From Candidatus Eiseniibacteriota bacterium (GTDB lineage: Bacteria; Eisenbacteria; RBG-16-71-46; CAIMUX01), in the NCBI GenBank assembly GCA_016712505.1, contig JADJQY010000001.1, positions 496,001-560,000 on the forward strand: DNA of 64,000 nucleotides, in the 5' to 3' direction. A program made the translations under genes and the position numbers. The notes under the pieces were generated by a model that saw only the letters and a program-made list of their open reading frames with translations, was not told where the DNA came from and ran no database searches. Of this stretch, positions 14,981 through 26,978 are shown one piece after another. Each line of letters opens with the position of its first letter. Position 1 is the first letter of the stretch.

Positions 14981-16338
14981 AGCGGCTGGAGCTAAGAGTC
15001 CCGGTCAAGCTGACCGATCGGCTCCTTTCAGCGATCGACTCCGCGGACGGGGTGGAGCGGGTGGCGTTTGGCCTGGTGTCCCACTCGTCTTCGCCCGGTC
15101 GCGAGCTGCTGCTTCTTCGTGAAGTGCTTCCAGTGCGGCCCGACTCCTACCTTGCGCCCGGCCTGCATGGCGCGAAGTGGAGTGGGCAGTTCACCGTCGA
15201 AGTGCTCAATCGGGCTGCACGGCAAACGCTCGGGATCGTGATATTGCATGAGCATCGGTTGGGGAGGCCGGTTCGGCTGTCGCCGGACGACCGGGAGAGT
15301 GGGGCGGAACAACTGGGAGCGTTTGGGCGACTCATACCCGAGCGTCCCCACGCGACAGTCGTGGTGGGCGCGGACTCCGCTGCTGCTCTCGTCTCGTTCC
15401 AGGGGGAGCTCTTGCAGCCGGAAGCGTTTTGCCTCCGGCTCTTGGGCGGCAACATCGAGGACCGCGCAAGCACTCCTCATGTTGAGGCGAGCGAAGAGCG
15501 GGAGGCCTTCGCGAGGCAACTACTACTTGTAGGCGGCGAAGGCCAGAGACGCCTCGGGGGAACGACTGTGGCCGTCGTTGGCCTCTGCGGAGGAGGAAGC
15601 CATGCCATTCAACAGCTCGCTCACCTTGGTGTTGGGCGAATTCTGGGGATCGACGACGACGTCTGCTCAGAGTCGAATCGAAGCCGGATGGTGGGAGTCA
15701 CGGAACAGGCTGTTCGGGAGCGTTGGCCTAAAACGAGGGTGTCCGCGGAGGTGGTGAATCGGATTGGCCTCGGGAGTGAATTCGTTCCGGTTCAGTCCCG
15801 AGTTCCATCAAACGAGGCGGTGGCGGCAATCCTCAGCGCCGACGTGGTGCTTGGCTGCGTCGACAACCTGCACGCGCGTGCAGACCTCCAAACGCTGGCT
15901 TGGAGACATCTCATCCCCTATGTGGACATAGGCCTTCGGATCGAGGAAGGGTACCGGGAGAACCGGGCCCTCGCGAGATCCTGGATCGGTGGGCAGATCA
16001 TGACCCTCGTACCCGGCAGCGCGTGCATGTGGTGCATGGGGTACTTGTCCGACACAAAGCTGAGAAGTGAACTTGGTGGAAGGGAGCGGAGCTATCTGGG
16101 CCAGACGCCGGGGACGGGACAGGTCGTTAGTCTGAACGGCGTCCTCGCGAGCCAGGCCACTACGGAGGTCCTCCGCCTATTGACTGGATTCGCCGAAGTG
16201 GAACGTGGCACCAGGCGGCTCAGCTTTAATGGGGTAAGCGGAAGCCTTGAGCATTGGTCCCTAGAGAGAAGCGCCGCCTGCAGCCACTGCGAGAATGAAC
16301 TCGCCGCGGGCTCCCCGGTCTGGCGATCCGCCGGGTAA
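14977..16338 (+). CDS. JAB (JAMM) protease - E1/ThiF fusion
   Basis: This is a 453-residue protein. Residues ~10-150 form a JAB-type domain with a readable JAMM motif: E49, H91-E-H93 and S102-P-D-D105. This is the zinc site of deubiquitinase-like peptidases. Residues ~170-445 are an E1/ThiF domain: ATP-binding GLCGGGSH at 202-209, the D-x6-N-R-x-R pattern in DDDVCSESNRSR, a GCVDN segment at 293-297, and two CxxC pairs (C350/C353 and C435/C438) that probably hold zinc as in MoeB/ThiF. One polypeptide could thus both process the Ubl tail and adenylate it. Translation is coupled to the E2-like gene (ATGA). It probably belongs to an anti-phage ubiquitin-like pathway, by analogy with Bil and CBASS Cap2/Cap3 systems. 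Confidence 0.85.
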   Translation: MKRLELRVPVKLTDRLLSAIDSADGVERVAFGLVSHSSSPGRELLLLREVLPVRPDSYLAPGLHGAKWSGQFTVEVLNRAARQTLGIVILHEHRLGRPVRLSPDDRESGAEQLGAFGRLIPERPHATVVVGADSAAALVSFQGELLQPEAFCLRLLGGNIEDRASTPHVEASEEREAFARQLLLVGGEGQRRLGGTTVAVVGLCGGGSHAIQQLAHLGVGRILGIDDDVCSESNRSRMVGVTEQAVRERWPKTRVSAEVVNRIGLGSEFVPVQSRVPSNEAVAAILSADVVLGCVDNLHARADLQTLAWRHLIPYVDIGLRIEEGYRENRALARSWIGGQIMTLVPGSACMWCMGYLSDTKLRSELGGRERSYLGQTPGTGQVVSLNGVLASQATTEVLRLLTGFAEVERGTRRLSFNGVSGSLEHWSLERSAACSHCENELAAGSPVWRSAG

Positions 16339-16543
16339 CGGCTGGTCGGACGGCTGCCGCGTTCTGCACATCCGCTCGTCGAGCGCGATCGGAGGTCGGT
16401 GTCGCCTCCGGGGGCTGAGGGATGCTCAGTGCTAGCCACCTGCCTGCTTCCGGAGTAGAATCGCCCCCAGCCGTGACCCGCATTGCCGTCCAGCCCGCCG
16501 GGGCGTTGACCTGCTCCGACGAGCGCCGTCTTGGGAGCGCCGC
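16339..16543. other. Spacer between JAB-E1 gene and helicase gene
   Basis: These 205 nt have no ORF with recognisable content and no clear hairpin terminator. The cassette and the helicase run in the same direction, so read-through transcription is possible. Confidence 0.4.
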
Positions 16544-19500
16544 TTGATCAAACTGGAACAGCTTCAGCCAAACGCAGTCGTCCGCGGTCTTCTCCTGGAT
16601 CGCCTCGTCACGATCGAGAGCGTCAAGTGGTTCGGCTCGGAGGCACTCGAACTCAGCTACAAGGACCCGACTGGCAAGATCGCGAACGAGTTGCTCTACC
16701 GCCACGACGAATCGCGGCTGGAGATCGTCGAAGCGGGTCGCCCCTGGGGCTTCGATGGCGACGGAGCCGCGTTCCGCCTCGTCGCCGAAGCCCACCGCAT
16801 TCGCCTGGCTCATCTGTTCGATCCAGTGCTCGCCGTCCACACCTCCATGGTGGAGCCGCTCCCGCACCAGATCACGGCGGTCTACGAGGAAATGCTACCC
16901 CGCCAGCCGCTTCGCTTCCTTCTCGCCGACGACCCCGGCGCTGGCAAGACGATCATCGCCGGTCTCCTCATCCGCGAGCTGATTGCACGCGGGGACCTGC
17001 AGCGGTGCCTGATCGTCTGTCCTGGCAGTCTGGCCGAGCAGTGGCAAGACGAGCTGTTCCGTCGCTTCCACTTGCCATTCGAGATCCTGACCAACGACAA
17101 ACTCGAGGCGGCGCGGAGCGGCAACTGGTTCCTCGAGAACAGCCTAGTGATCGCCCGGCTGGACAAGCTCTCGCGCAACGACGACGTCCAGGCGAAGCTC
17201 GCGGTGCCGGGGTGCCACTGGGACATGGTCGTGTGCGACGAGGCGCACAAGATGTCCGCCACCTACTTCGGCGGCGAGATCAAGTACACGAAGCGCTACC
17301 GCCTGGGCCAGTTGCTCGGAGGCGTGACCCGGCACCTGCTCCTCATGACCGCAACCCCGCACAACGGCAAGGAAGCGGACTTCCAGCTCTTCATGGCGCT
17401 CCTCGACGGAGACCGATTCGAGGGGCGGTTCCGCGACGGGGTCCACGTCACCGACGTGTCGGACGTGATGCGACGCATGGTAAAGGAGAACCTGCTCAAG
17501 TTCGACGGAACACCGCTCTTCCCGGAGCGCATCGCTTACACCGTACCCTTCAAGCTGTCGGACCAGGAAGCTGCCCTCTATCGCGAGGTGACGGACTACG
17601 TCCGCACCGAGTTCAACCGGGCGGACGCGCTCCAGAACGACCGGCGAGCCGGAACGGTCGGCTTTGCCCTTACTATTCTGCAGCGGCGCCTCGCGTCCTC
17701 TCCCGAGGCGATCTACCAGTCGTTACGCCGCCGACGCGAACGCTTGGAGAACCAGCTTCGCGAGCTGGAGCTGCTCCACAGGGGAGGGAACATGGCGTCG
17801 ATCGCGCCGACCAGCGAGACGCTTGACCCCGACGAGGTCGACGACCTGGAAGACGCCCCAGAGAACGAGGTGCTGGAGGTCGAAGAGCAGGTCCTTGATC
17901 AAGCTACCGCGGCCCGCACGATCGATGAACTCAAGGCCGAGATCGCCCGGCTGCGGCAGTTGGAGGGATTGGCGTCCGAGGTGCGGCGGAGCGGCGAAGA
18001 CCGAAAGTGGCGGGAGCTGGCCTCACTCCTCACCGAGATCTTCACCCGGGCGGGAACCCCGGGGCAGGTGAGCGAGCGCGAGGAGCAGTACGACGCGGAG
18101 ATCCCTCGCCCCGTGCCCTCGCCGCACCAGAAGCTCGTGATCTTCACCGAGCATCGAGACACGCTCCACTACTTAGAGCAGAAGATCGCGACGCTGCTCG
18201 GACGCCCCGCTGCGGTTGTGACGATTCATGGGGGCATCGGCCGTGAGGAGCGTCTCAAGGTCCAGGAGTCGTTCCGCCACGACCCCGACGTGCAAGTGCT
18301 CCTCGCAACCGACGCGGCCGGAGAAGGGATCAACCTCCAGCGTGCTCACCTCATGGTGAACTACGACCTGCCCTGGAACCCAAATCGACTCGAGCAGCGC
18401 TTCGGCCGGATTCACCGAATCGGACAGACGGAGGTGTGCCACCTCTGGAATCTCCTGGCGGATGAGACCCGTGAGGGCGACGTCTATCAGACCCTGCTAC
18501 AAAAGCTTGACGACGCGCGAAAAGCCCTCCACGGGCAGGTATTCGACGTGCTCGGCCAGCTCCAGTTCGATGGCAAGCCGCTGCGAGACCTTCTGATTGA
18601 GGCCATCCGCTACGGCGACCAACCCGAAGTGCGGGCACGGTTGATCCGCGTGGTCTCGGAGGCCGTTGACCGCGACAAGCTGCGGGAACTGATCGAGAGC
18701 AGCTCGCTCGCCTCCGATGTGATGGACGCAAGCCGCGTCCGCCAAGTCCGCGAGGGCATGGAGCGGGCCGAGGCCCGTCGCCTGCAGCCCCACTACGTGG
18801 AGTCGTTCTTCCTCGAAGCGTTTGCCCAGCTTGGCGGTTCAGTGAAGCAGCGCGAGAGTCGACGCTACGAGGTGACCCACGTTCCCGCCCCGGTTCGGAA
18901 TCGCGATCGGCTGATTGGCTCCGGAGAGACCGTGCTCCCACGTTACGAGCGCATCGCGTTCGAGAAGGCGCTCGTCACCCCGCCGGGGCAACCTCCGGCT
19001 GCGTTCGTCTGCCCGGGACACCCGCTGCTCGATGCCACCCTCGATCTCACTGTGGAGCGCCACCGAGACCTCCTTCGTCGCGGAACCGTACTAGTCGACG
19101 ATCGGGACGAGAGGGAGACGCCCCGCGTGCTCTTCTTCATCGAGCATGCCATCCAGGACGGGAGCCTCACGCCCAGCGGAGATCGGCGGGTCATCTCCCG
19201 GCGAATGCTCTACGTGGAACTGACCGAGTCCGGTGGGATCGAGCAGATCCAATACGCGCCGTATCTCGACTACCGCCCCCTCGCGTCCGACGAGCTCGAC
19301 GTGTCCGCGCTTCTGAACGGGCCAGCGTGTGCCTGGATACGTCGAGAGCTGGAGGTTGTCGCGCAGACGCACGCCATCGAGCACATGGTGCCGTCGCATC
19401 TCGCGGAGGTCCGCGGGAGGCGGATCGAGTGGGTCAACAAGACGCACGCGGCGGTGAAAGAACGCCTGACCAAGGAAGTCAACTACTGGGATCATCGCGC

Positions 19501-20506
19501 GGCGGAACTCCGCCTGCAAGAGCAGGCAGGGAAGTCGAACTCGCGGCTGAACTCCAGCGAAGCCCGCCGCCGCGCAGACGAGCTCGAAGCGCGCCTCCAG
19601 AAACGCATCCGCCAGCTCGAGCAGGAAGGCCAGGTGTCCGCGCTCCCCCCAGTCGTACTCGGCGGTCTCGTGGTGCTGCCGATCGGGCTGCTACGCAAAC
19701 TCTCCGGCGCACCCCTCGCGCCTCCGGGGCGCCCGATCGAAACGCAAGTCTCGGCAGCCCGCGCCCGGGCGATCGTCATGGATGTCGAGCGCCAACTCGG
19801 GTTCGAGCCCACTGACCGTGAACTGGAGAAGCTCGGCTATGACATCGAGAGCCGCGACCCCCGAACCGGGCTCCTCCGGTTCATCGAGGTCAAAGGCCGG
19901 GCATCGGGAGCAGAGACCATTACAGTGACGCGGAACGAGATCCTGTACTCGCTAAACAAGCCGGAGGATTTCATTCTGGCGATCGTCGAGTTCCGGGAAG
20001 ACGGTGGACATGAAGCCCACTACGTCCGTCGTCCCTTCCGACGGGAGCCAGATTTCGGGGTGACGAGCGTGAACTATGACTTTGCGGAACTCCTTGAGCG
20101 AGGAGAGGTCCCGGCAGCGATGGGAAGGGAGAAGACAACCGCTCACACCGAGTCCCCCTCAGGCATACCGAGCGAATCAGCGGGAGGAAAAGAGATGTGC
20201 CAGGAACTGACGCTGACGCGGGATTCTGCGAACATCCTGTTTCGCGCCGTAACCAAGATGATCGGATCCACGAGGGGGCAAGACGCGGTTCTCACCTACG
20301 ACGATGGCGACCTCCTGATTCAGATCGGGGAGTCGTGCGTGGGCGCTACCGCGACCGGATCGTGGACGCATGGCGTGAATGTCCCGGCGGCGTTCATTCG
20401 TGGCCTCGCCAAGTACCCTTCGTTTGAGGATCCGATCGTGGTTCGAGTCGCTGACGGTCGGCTTCACATCGGGTCGGCATCCATCGCTTGCGTGGAGCTC
20501 AAGTGA
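16544..20506 (+). CDS. SNF2-family helicase with DUF3883-like domain and extra C-terminal domain
   Basis: This is a 1320-residue protein. The SNF2/DEAD helicase core has Walker A DDPGAGKTIIAGL (GAGKT 132-136), DEAH near 231-234, MTATPHNGKE, and in the second lobe VIFTEHRDTLHYLEQK, ATDAAGEGINLQ and the arginine-finger segment QRFGRIHRIGQ. Around residues 1080-1185 is a DUF3883-like nuclease-fold domain (LGYDIESRD...RFIEVKGRASG). The final ~105 residues form another beta-rich domain reminiscent of a sliding-clamp unit. This is the helicase type of DISARM-like and BREX-like defence loci. The start is TTG at 16544 after GGGAGCG. No earlier ATG fits. The stop overlaps the methylase start as GTGA. 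Confidence 0.88.
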   Translation: MIKLEQLQPNAVVRGLLLDRLVTIESVKWFGSEALELSYKDPTGKIANELLYRHDESRLEIVEAGRPWGFDGDGAAFRLVAEAHRIRLAHLFDPVLAVHTSMVEPLPHQITAVYEEMLPRQPLRFLLADDPGAGKTIIAGLLIRELIARGDLQRCLIVCPGSLAEQWQDELFRRFHLPFEILTNDKLEAARSGNWFLENSLVIARLDKLSRNDDVQAKLAVPGCHWDMVVCDEAHKMSATYFGGEIKYTKRYRLGQLLGGVTRHLLLMTATPHNGKEADFQLFMALLDGDRFEGRFRDGVHVTDVSDVMRRMVKENLLKFDGTPLFPERIAYTVPFKLSDQEAALYREVTDYVRTEFNRADALQNDRRAGTVGFALTILQRRLASSPEAIYQSLRRRRERLENQLRELELLHRGGNMASIAPTSETLDPDEVDDLEDAPENEVLEVEEQVLDQATAARTIDELKAEIARLRQLEGLASEVRRSGEDRKWRELASLLTEIFTRAGTPGQVSEREEQYDAEIPRPVPSPHQKLVIFTEHRDTLHYLEQKIATLLGRPAAVVTIHGGIGREERLKVQESFRHDPDVQVLLATDAAGEGINLQRAHLMVNYDLPWNPNRLEQRFGRIHRIGQTEVCHLWNLLADETREGDVYQTLLQKLDDARKALHGQVFDVLGQLQFDGKPLRDLLIEAIRYGDQPEVRARLIRVVSEAVDRDKLRELIESSSLASDVMDASRVRQVREGMERAEARRLQPHYVESFFLEAFAQLGGSVKQRESRRYEVTHVPAPVRNRDRLIGSGETVLPRYERIAFEKALVTPPGQPPAAFVCPGHPLLDATLDLTVERHRDLLRRGTVLVDDRDERETPRVLFFIEHAIQDGSLTPSGDRRVISRRMLYVELTESGGIEQIQYAPYLDYRPLASDELDVSALLNGPACAWIRRELEVVAQTHAIEHMVPSHLAEVRGRRIEWVNKTHAAVKERLTKEVNYWDHRAAELRLQEQAGKSNSRLNSSEARRRADELEARLQKRIRQLEQEGQVSALPPVVLGGLVVLPIGLLRKLSGAPLAPPGRPIETQVSAARARAIVMDVERQLGFEPTDRELEKLGYDIESRDPRTGLLRFIEVKGRASGAETITVTRNEILYSLNKPEDFILAIVEFREDGGHEAHYVRRPFRREPDFGVTSVNYDFAELLERGEVPAAMGREKTTAHTESPSGIPSESAGGKEMCQELTLTRDSANILFRAVTKMIGSTRGQDAVLTYDDGDLLIQIGESCVGATATGSWTHGVNVPAAFIRGLAKYPSFEDPIVVRVADGRLHIGSASIACVELK
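20195..20506 (+). CDS. Possible stand-alone product from an internal start in the helicase gene
   Basis: At codon 1218 of the helicase frame there is an ATG preceded by GGGAGG (20182-20187) at 7-nt spacing. This is a stronger start signal than that of the full gene. It would give a 103-residue protein covering exactly the extra C-terminal domain (QELTLTRDSANILFRAV ... VRVADGRLHIGSASIACVELK). The linker before it is polar and low in structure (KTTAHTESPSGIPSES). Either this is internal translation producing a free small subunit, or two formerly separate genes have fused. Both readings are inference. Confidence 0.45.
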   Translation: MCQELTLTRDSANILFRAVTKMIGSTRGQDAVLTYDDGDLLIQIGESCVGATATGSWTHGVNVPAAFIRGLAKYPSFEDPIVVRVADGRLHIGSASIACVELK

Positions 20507-23393
20507 GCAGATCTACTCGCAAGAAGCTCATCGAGGTCGCGCTGCCCCTCGAGGCCATCAACAAGGCTTCCGCTCGGGAGAAATCGCTACGCCACGGCCA
20601 CCCGAGCACGCTCCACCTCTGGTGGGCTCGCCGTCCGCTGGCCGCTGCGCGCGCGGTCATCTTCGCACAGATGGTCGACGACCCGTCCTCGCATCCCGAC
20701 CTTTTCCCGACGGAGAAGAAACAGGCGAAGGAACGCGAGCGCCTCTTCAAGATCATTGAGGACCTCGTCCTGTGGGAGAACACGACCAACGAGGAGGTCC
20801 TCCAACGGGCGCGGGAGGAGATCTGGCAAAGCTGGAGGCGGACGTGCGCCGAGAACGCGGATCACCCACAGGCGAAGGAGCTCTTCGATCGGTACAAGCT
20901 GCCGGCGTTCCACGACCCGTTCGCGGGCGGCGGATCCATTCCACTTGAGGCGCAGAGACTCGGACTCGAAACGCACGCCAGCGATCTGAACCCTGTCGCG
21001 GTGCTCATCAACAAGGCGATGATAGAGATCCCGCCGAAGTTCGCTGGCCGGCCGCCAGTGAACCCAGAATCCCGCGCCAAGATTGATCATTGCCGTCAGT
21101 GGAAGGGGGCGCAGGGGCTGGCAGAAGACGTGCGCTACTACGGCCGGTGGATGCGCGACGAGGCTGAGCGGCGCTAGGCCACCTCTATCCGAAGGTTGAA
21201 GTGACCGCCGAGATGACACGGGCGCGCCCGGACCTCCAGCCGTACGTCGGCCGCGAGCTCACTGTGATCGCCTGGCTATGGGCGCGGACGGTAAGGAGCC
21301 CGAACCCTGCGTTCGCGCATGTCGACGTCCCCCTTGCCTCGACCTTTATGCTCTCTACCAAGGCGGGCAAAGAGGCGTACGTCGAGCCAGTGATCGAGAA
21401 CGGCGGCTATCGTTTCACGGTGAAGGTGGGGAGGCCGCAGAATGCGGCGAGGGCGAAGAGCGGCACGAAGCTCTCGCGCGGAGCGAACTTCCGGTGCCTG
21501 ATGTCGGGCGCACCGATTGTGGGCGATCACATCAAGGACGAAGGTAAGGCTGGGCGCATGGGCGCGCGGCTCATGGCTATCGTGGCCGAGGGTGACCGCG
21601 GGCGCGTCTATCTCGCACCGACGCCTGAGCAGGAAGATGCCGCCAGCAGAGCGAGTCCTGTGTGGAAGCCGGACGGCGCGTTCGTCGAGGACGCGCGGGC
21701 CTTCACGCCTTGCATCTACGGCATGAAGGAGTGGAAGCATCTCTTTACCGACCGGCAACTTGTCGCGCTGACGACCTTCTCGGACCTTGTGCAGACCGCG
21801 CACGAACGGGTGAAGCGCGACGCCCTTGCAGCCGGAGTACCAGATGACGGCAAGTCCCTCCATTTGGGTGGATGTGCCGCCAGTGCCTACCACGACGCAG
21901 TGGCGGTGTACCTCGCATTCGGCGTGTCGAAGGCGACGGACATGTGCAACGCACTCTGCGCCTGGGGGCCGACGGATTGGCGAGTAAGGCATCTGTTCGC
22001 AAGGCAGGCGATACCCATGGTCTGGGATTTCGCCGAAACATCACCTCTCAATGACTCCGCTGGGGCGGTGTACTTCGGGATTGTTTATCTCGCGAGGTCG
22101 CTCGAGTTGTTCATGTCAAGTGCTAGCGGCGTCGCGAGCCAGGCGGATGCTGGGAGTCAGTCGCTCTCGACGGCAAAGATCATCTCGACCGACCCGCCTT
22201 ACTACGACAACGTTCCCTATGCGGACCTCTCGGACTTCTTCTACGTTTGGTTGCGCCGCTCACTGAAGCCGATCTTTCCCGATCTCTTTGCTACGCTCGC
22301 GGTGCCCAAGGCCGAAGAACTCGTGGCCACCCGCTACCGACACGGTGGGAAAGAGCATGCGGAGGCGTTTTTCCTCGAAGGCATGACGCAGGCGATGCAC
22401 CGACTCGCCGATCAGTCCCACTCTGCGTTCCCGATCACGATCTACTACGCCTTCAAGCAGTCCGAGGGGGACAGCGCAGACGGCACTGCCAGCACCGGCT
22501 GGGAGACCTTCCTCGACGCCGTTCTCCGTGCTGGCTTCGCCACAAGCGGAACCTGGCCGATGCGCACGGAGCTGAGTAATCGCACGCGCAGTATGGACTC
22601 AAATGCCCTCGCCTCTAGTATCATTCTTGTCTGCCGCCCGCGCTCCGCCGACGTGCCCTCCGCCACGCGCCGGGAGTTTGTGACCGCGCTGAGGGCCGAG
22701 CTCCCACAGGCGCTCGCTCACCTCCAGCGTGGCAACATCGCACCCGTGGACCTAGCCCAGGCGGCGATAGGTCCGGGCATGGCGGTCTTCACCCGTTACG
22801 CAAGTGTACTGGACGCCAAAGGCAGGCCGCTGACCGTGCGCGAGGCGCTAGCGCTCATCAACCAGACCTTGGATGAGGCGTTGGCCGAGCAGGAGGGCGA
22901 CTTCGATGCCGATAGCCGTTGGGCGCTCACGTGGTTCGAGCAATCGGGCTTCGACGATGGCGAATACGGCACCGCGGAGCAACTCTCGAAGTCCAAGAAC
23001 ACCAGTGTCGACGGGATGGTGAAGGCGGGCCTGGTTGAGTCGAGGCGAGGAAAGGTCCGGTTGCTGCGACCAAGCGAACTCCCGGCAGACTGGGACCCGA
23101 CCACGGATCCTCGCCTCACCGCCTGGGAGATGGTTCATCACTTGATTCGGGTGCTCGATTCCGGGGGCGAGGCCGGCGGATCCGCTCTCCTGGGGAAACT
23201 GGGAGCGAAGGCGGACGTGGCGCGGGAGCTTTGCTATCGGCTCTACAGCCTCTGCGAGCGGAAGAAGCGCGCGACGGAGGCACTGGCGTACAACGGTCTG
23301 GTGCAGAGCTGGCCGGAGATCGAGCGCCTGGCGCGCGAGGGCGGGAAGCCCCGACCGGTGCAGCCGGACCTATTCAAGGACTCTGAGGAGTAG
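20503..23393 (+). pseudogene. DUF1156-type DNA adenine methylase, frameshifted
   Basis: The two halves read as one ~960-residue enzyme. Part 1 (GTG 20503 to TAG 21177) has the DUF1156 start (KKLIEVALPLEAINKASARE, LHLWWARRPLAAARA) and SAM motif I, FHDPFAGGGSIPLEAQRLG. Part 2 continues in the -1 phase from GGC at 21177 (GHLYPKVEVTAEM) and holds the catalytic motif IISTDPPYYDNVPY at ~22182-22223. One missing base near 21172-21176 (for example CGCCTAGG read as CGCTAGG) separates them. A GTG at 21201 could restart part 2. Family members are normally one chain. The enzyme should mark host DNA for the helicase/ATPase system, so loss would matter. A sequencing error is possible. Confidence 0.85.
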
Positions 23394-23395
23394 CC

Positions 23396-25780
<2,385 letters not shown>

Positions 25781-26976
25781 AATCGCTTTGCATGATTCAA
25801 AATAGCGATTCCCCTGAGGATGCCCGGGTGCGGGGATGAAGATCAAGCCTAGAAGCCGTAAGACCTCACCTGCCAGTCTGTTGTTGGTCCCAACCGACGA
25901 CAAGGAGGTCTCACGATGTTCGATCTCGGACGTCTTTCCCGTCCGATCCGACGCCGCATTATCCGGAGCCAGTCAGAAGACCCGCAATGCCGATTTTCGG
26001 ATCCGCTGCCGCTTGGTTTTGAAGATGGCGGAAGGGTTGAGCGCACACGCCGCCGCGATGGCCCTGGGTTGCGCCCCATCGACCGCTTGGAGAGTCGCCC
26101 TTCGCTTCCGCGCCGAAGGGGAGCAGGGCCTGCTCGATCGGCGGACGGAGAACGGGTCGCTCAAGGTCGACGAAGACGTTCGCGGCGGAATCCTCCAGAT
26201 CGTGGTCGGCCGACCGGCTGATCATGGCTTTCAACGATCCACTTGGTCGCTCGAGGTCTTGGCTCAGGTGATTGCGAAAGAACTGAACGTTCGGCTCTCG
26301 CTTGGGCACTTGAGCAAGGTGATGCGCCTCTCGGTGTGGTGCTCAAGCGGGCGCGACCGTTCGTCCGATGCCCCTGGAGCCGCCGTCGGCGCGAGGATCG
26401 GATCGCCGAGCTGCGCGCCTTGGCCGCCCACCGTGCCCGCCGCGAGGTCGTGCTCTTCGTCGACGAGATCGACATCCATAAGAACCCGCGGATCGGACCG
26501 GACTGGACGCTGCGGGGCAGCAGCGCTACGTCGAGACTCCGGGTCGGAACGAGAAGCGCTACCTGGCTGGCGCATATGACCATGCCCAGGGTCGGCTGAT
26601 CTACGTCGAAGGCGACCGGAAAGCGAGCTGGCTCTTCGTCCGTCTGCTTCATCTTCTGGCCTCGATCTATCACCGAACCAGGACAATCCACCTCATCCTC
26701 GACAACTACGTGATCCACAAGAGCCGCTGGGTCGAGAAGGCGCTGCGGGAGCTCGGCGGGCGGATCGAGTTGCACTTCCTGCCTCCTTACTGCCCCCAGG
26801 AGAACCGGATCGAGCGGCTTTGGAAAGACGTGCACGACAACGTCACCCGCAACCACGACAAGAAGACGATGATCGACCTGCTCGAAGCGATCTTCCAGTA
26901 CCTCAGCACGCGGTTGAACACGCAGCGCGAACCGCTGGGCTGCTGAGGTGGTGTTGCGGAATCATGCAAAGCGATT
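25781..26976 (+). mobile_element. IS630-family insertion sequence (1196 bp) in the DUF499 gene
   Basis: The ends are perfect 18-bp inverted repeats: AATCGCTTTGCATGATTC (25781-25798) and its complement (26959-26976). They are flanked by TA at 25779-25780 and 26977-26978, the dinucleotide target duplicated by IS630/Tc1-mariner elements. Excision rejoins WQDL with DEAVRKYLAW in frame, which proves the insertion point. Perfect ends suggest a recent insertion, yet the transposase frame is broken three times. Confidence 0.95.
25916..26946 (+). pseudogene. IS630 transposase, three frameshifts
   Basis: The reading starts at ATG 25916 (AAGGAGG upstream; MFDLGRLSRPIRRRIIRS). It must shift near 25993 (one extra T in TTTT), near 26326-26333 (one base missing) and near 26513-26517 (one G missing in CGGGGCAG). 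Pieced together it has an N-terminal HTH (KMAEGLSAHAAAMALGC) and a DDE domain. D lies in VVLFVDEIDIHKNP, D in LILDNYVIHKS and E in LPPYCPQENRIERLWK, the canonical DDE set. Ordinary IS630 transposases are ~340 residues, which matches. Confidence 0.85.
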
Positions 26977-26978
26977 TA

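Noticed and set aside
21160..21201. Programmed frameshift in the methylase gene
   Set aside because: No slippery heptamer or stimulatory structure near the junction. A missing base explains it better.
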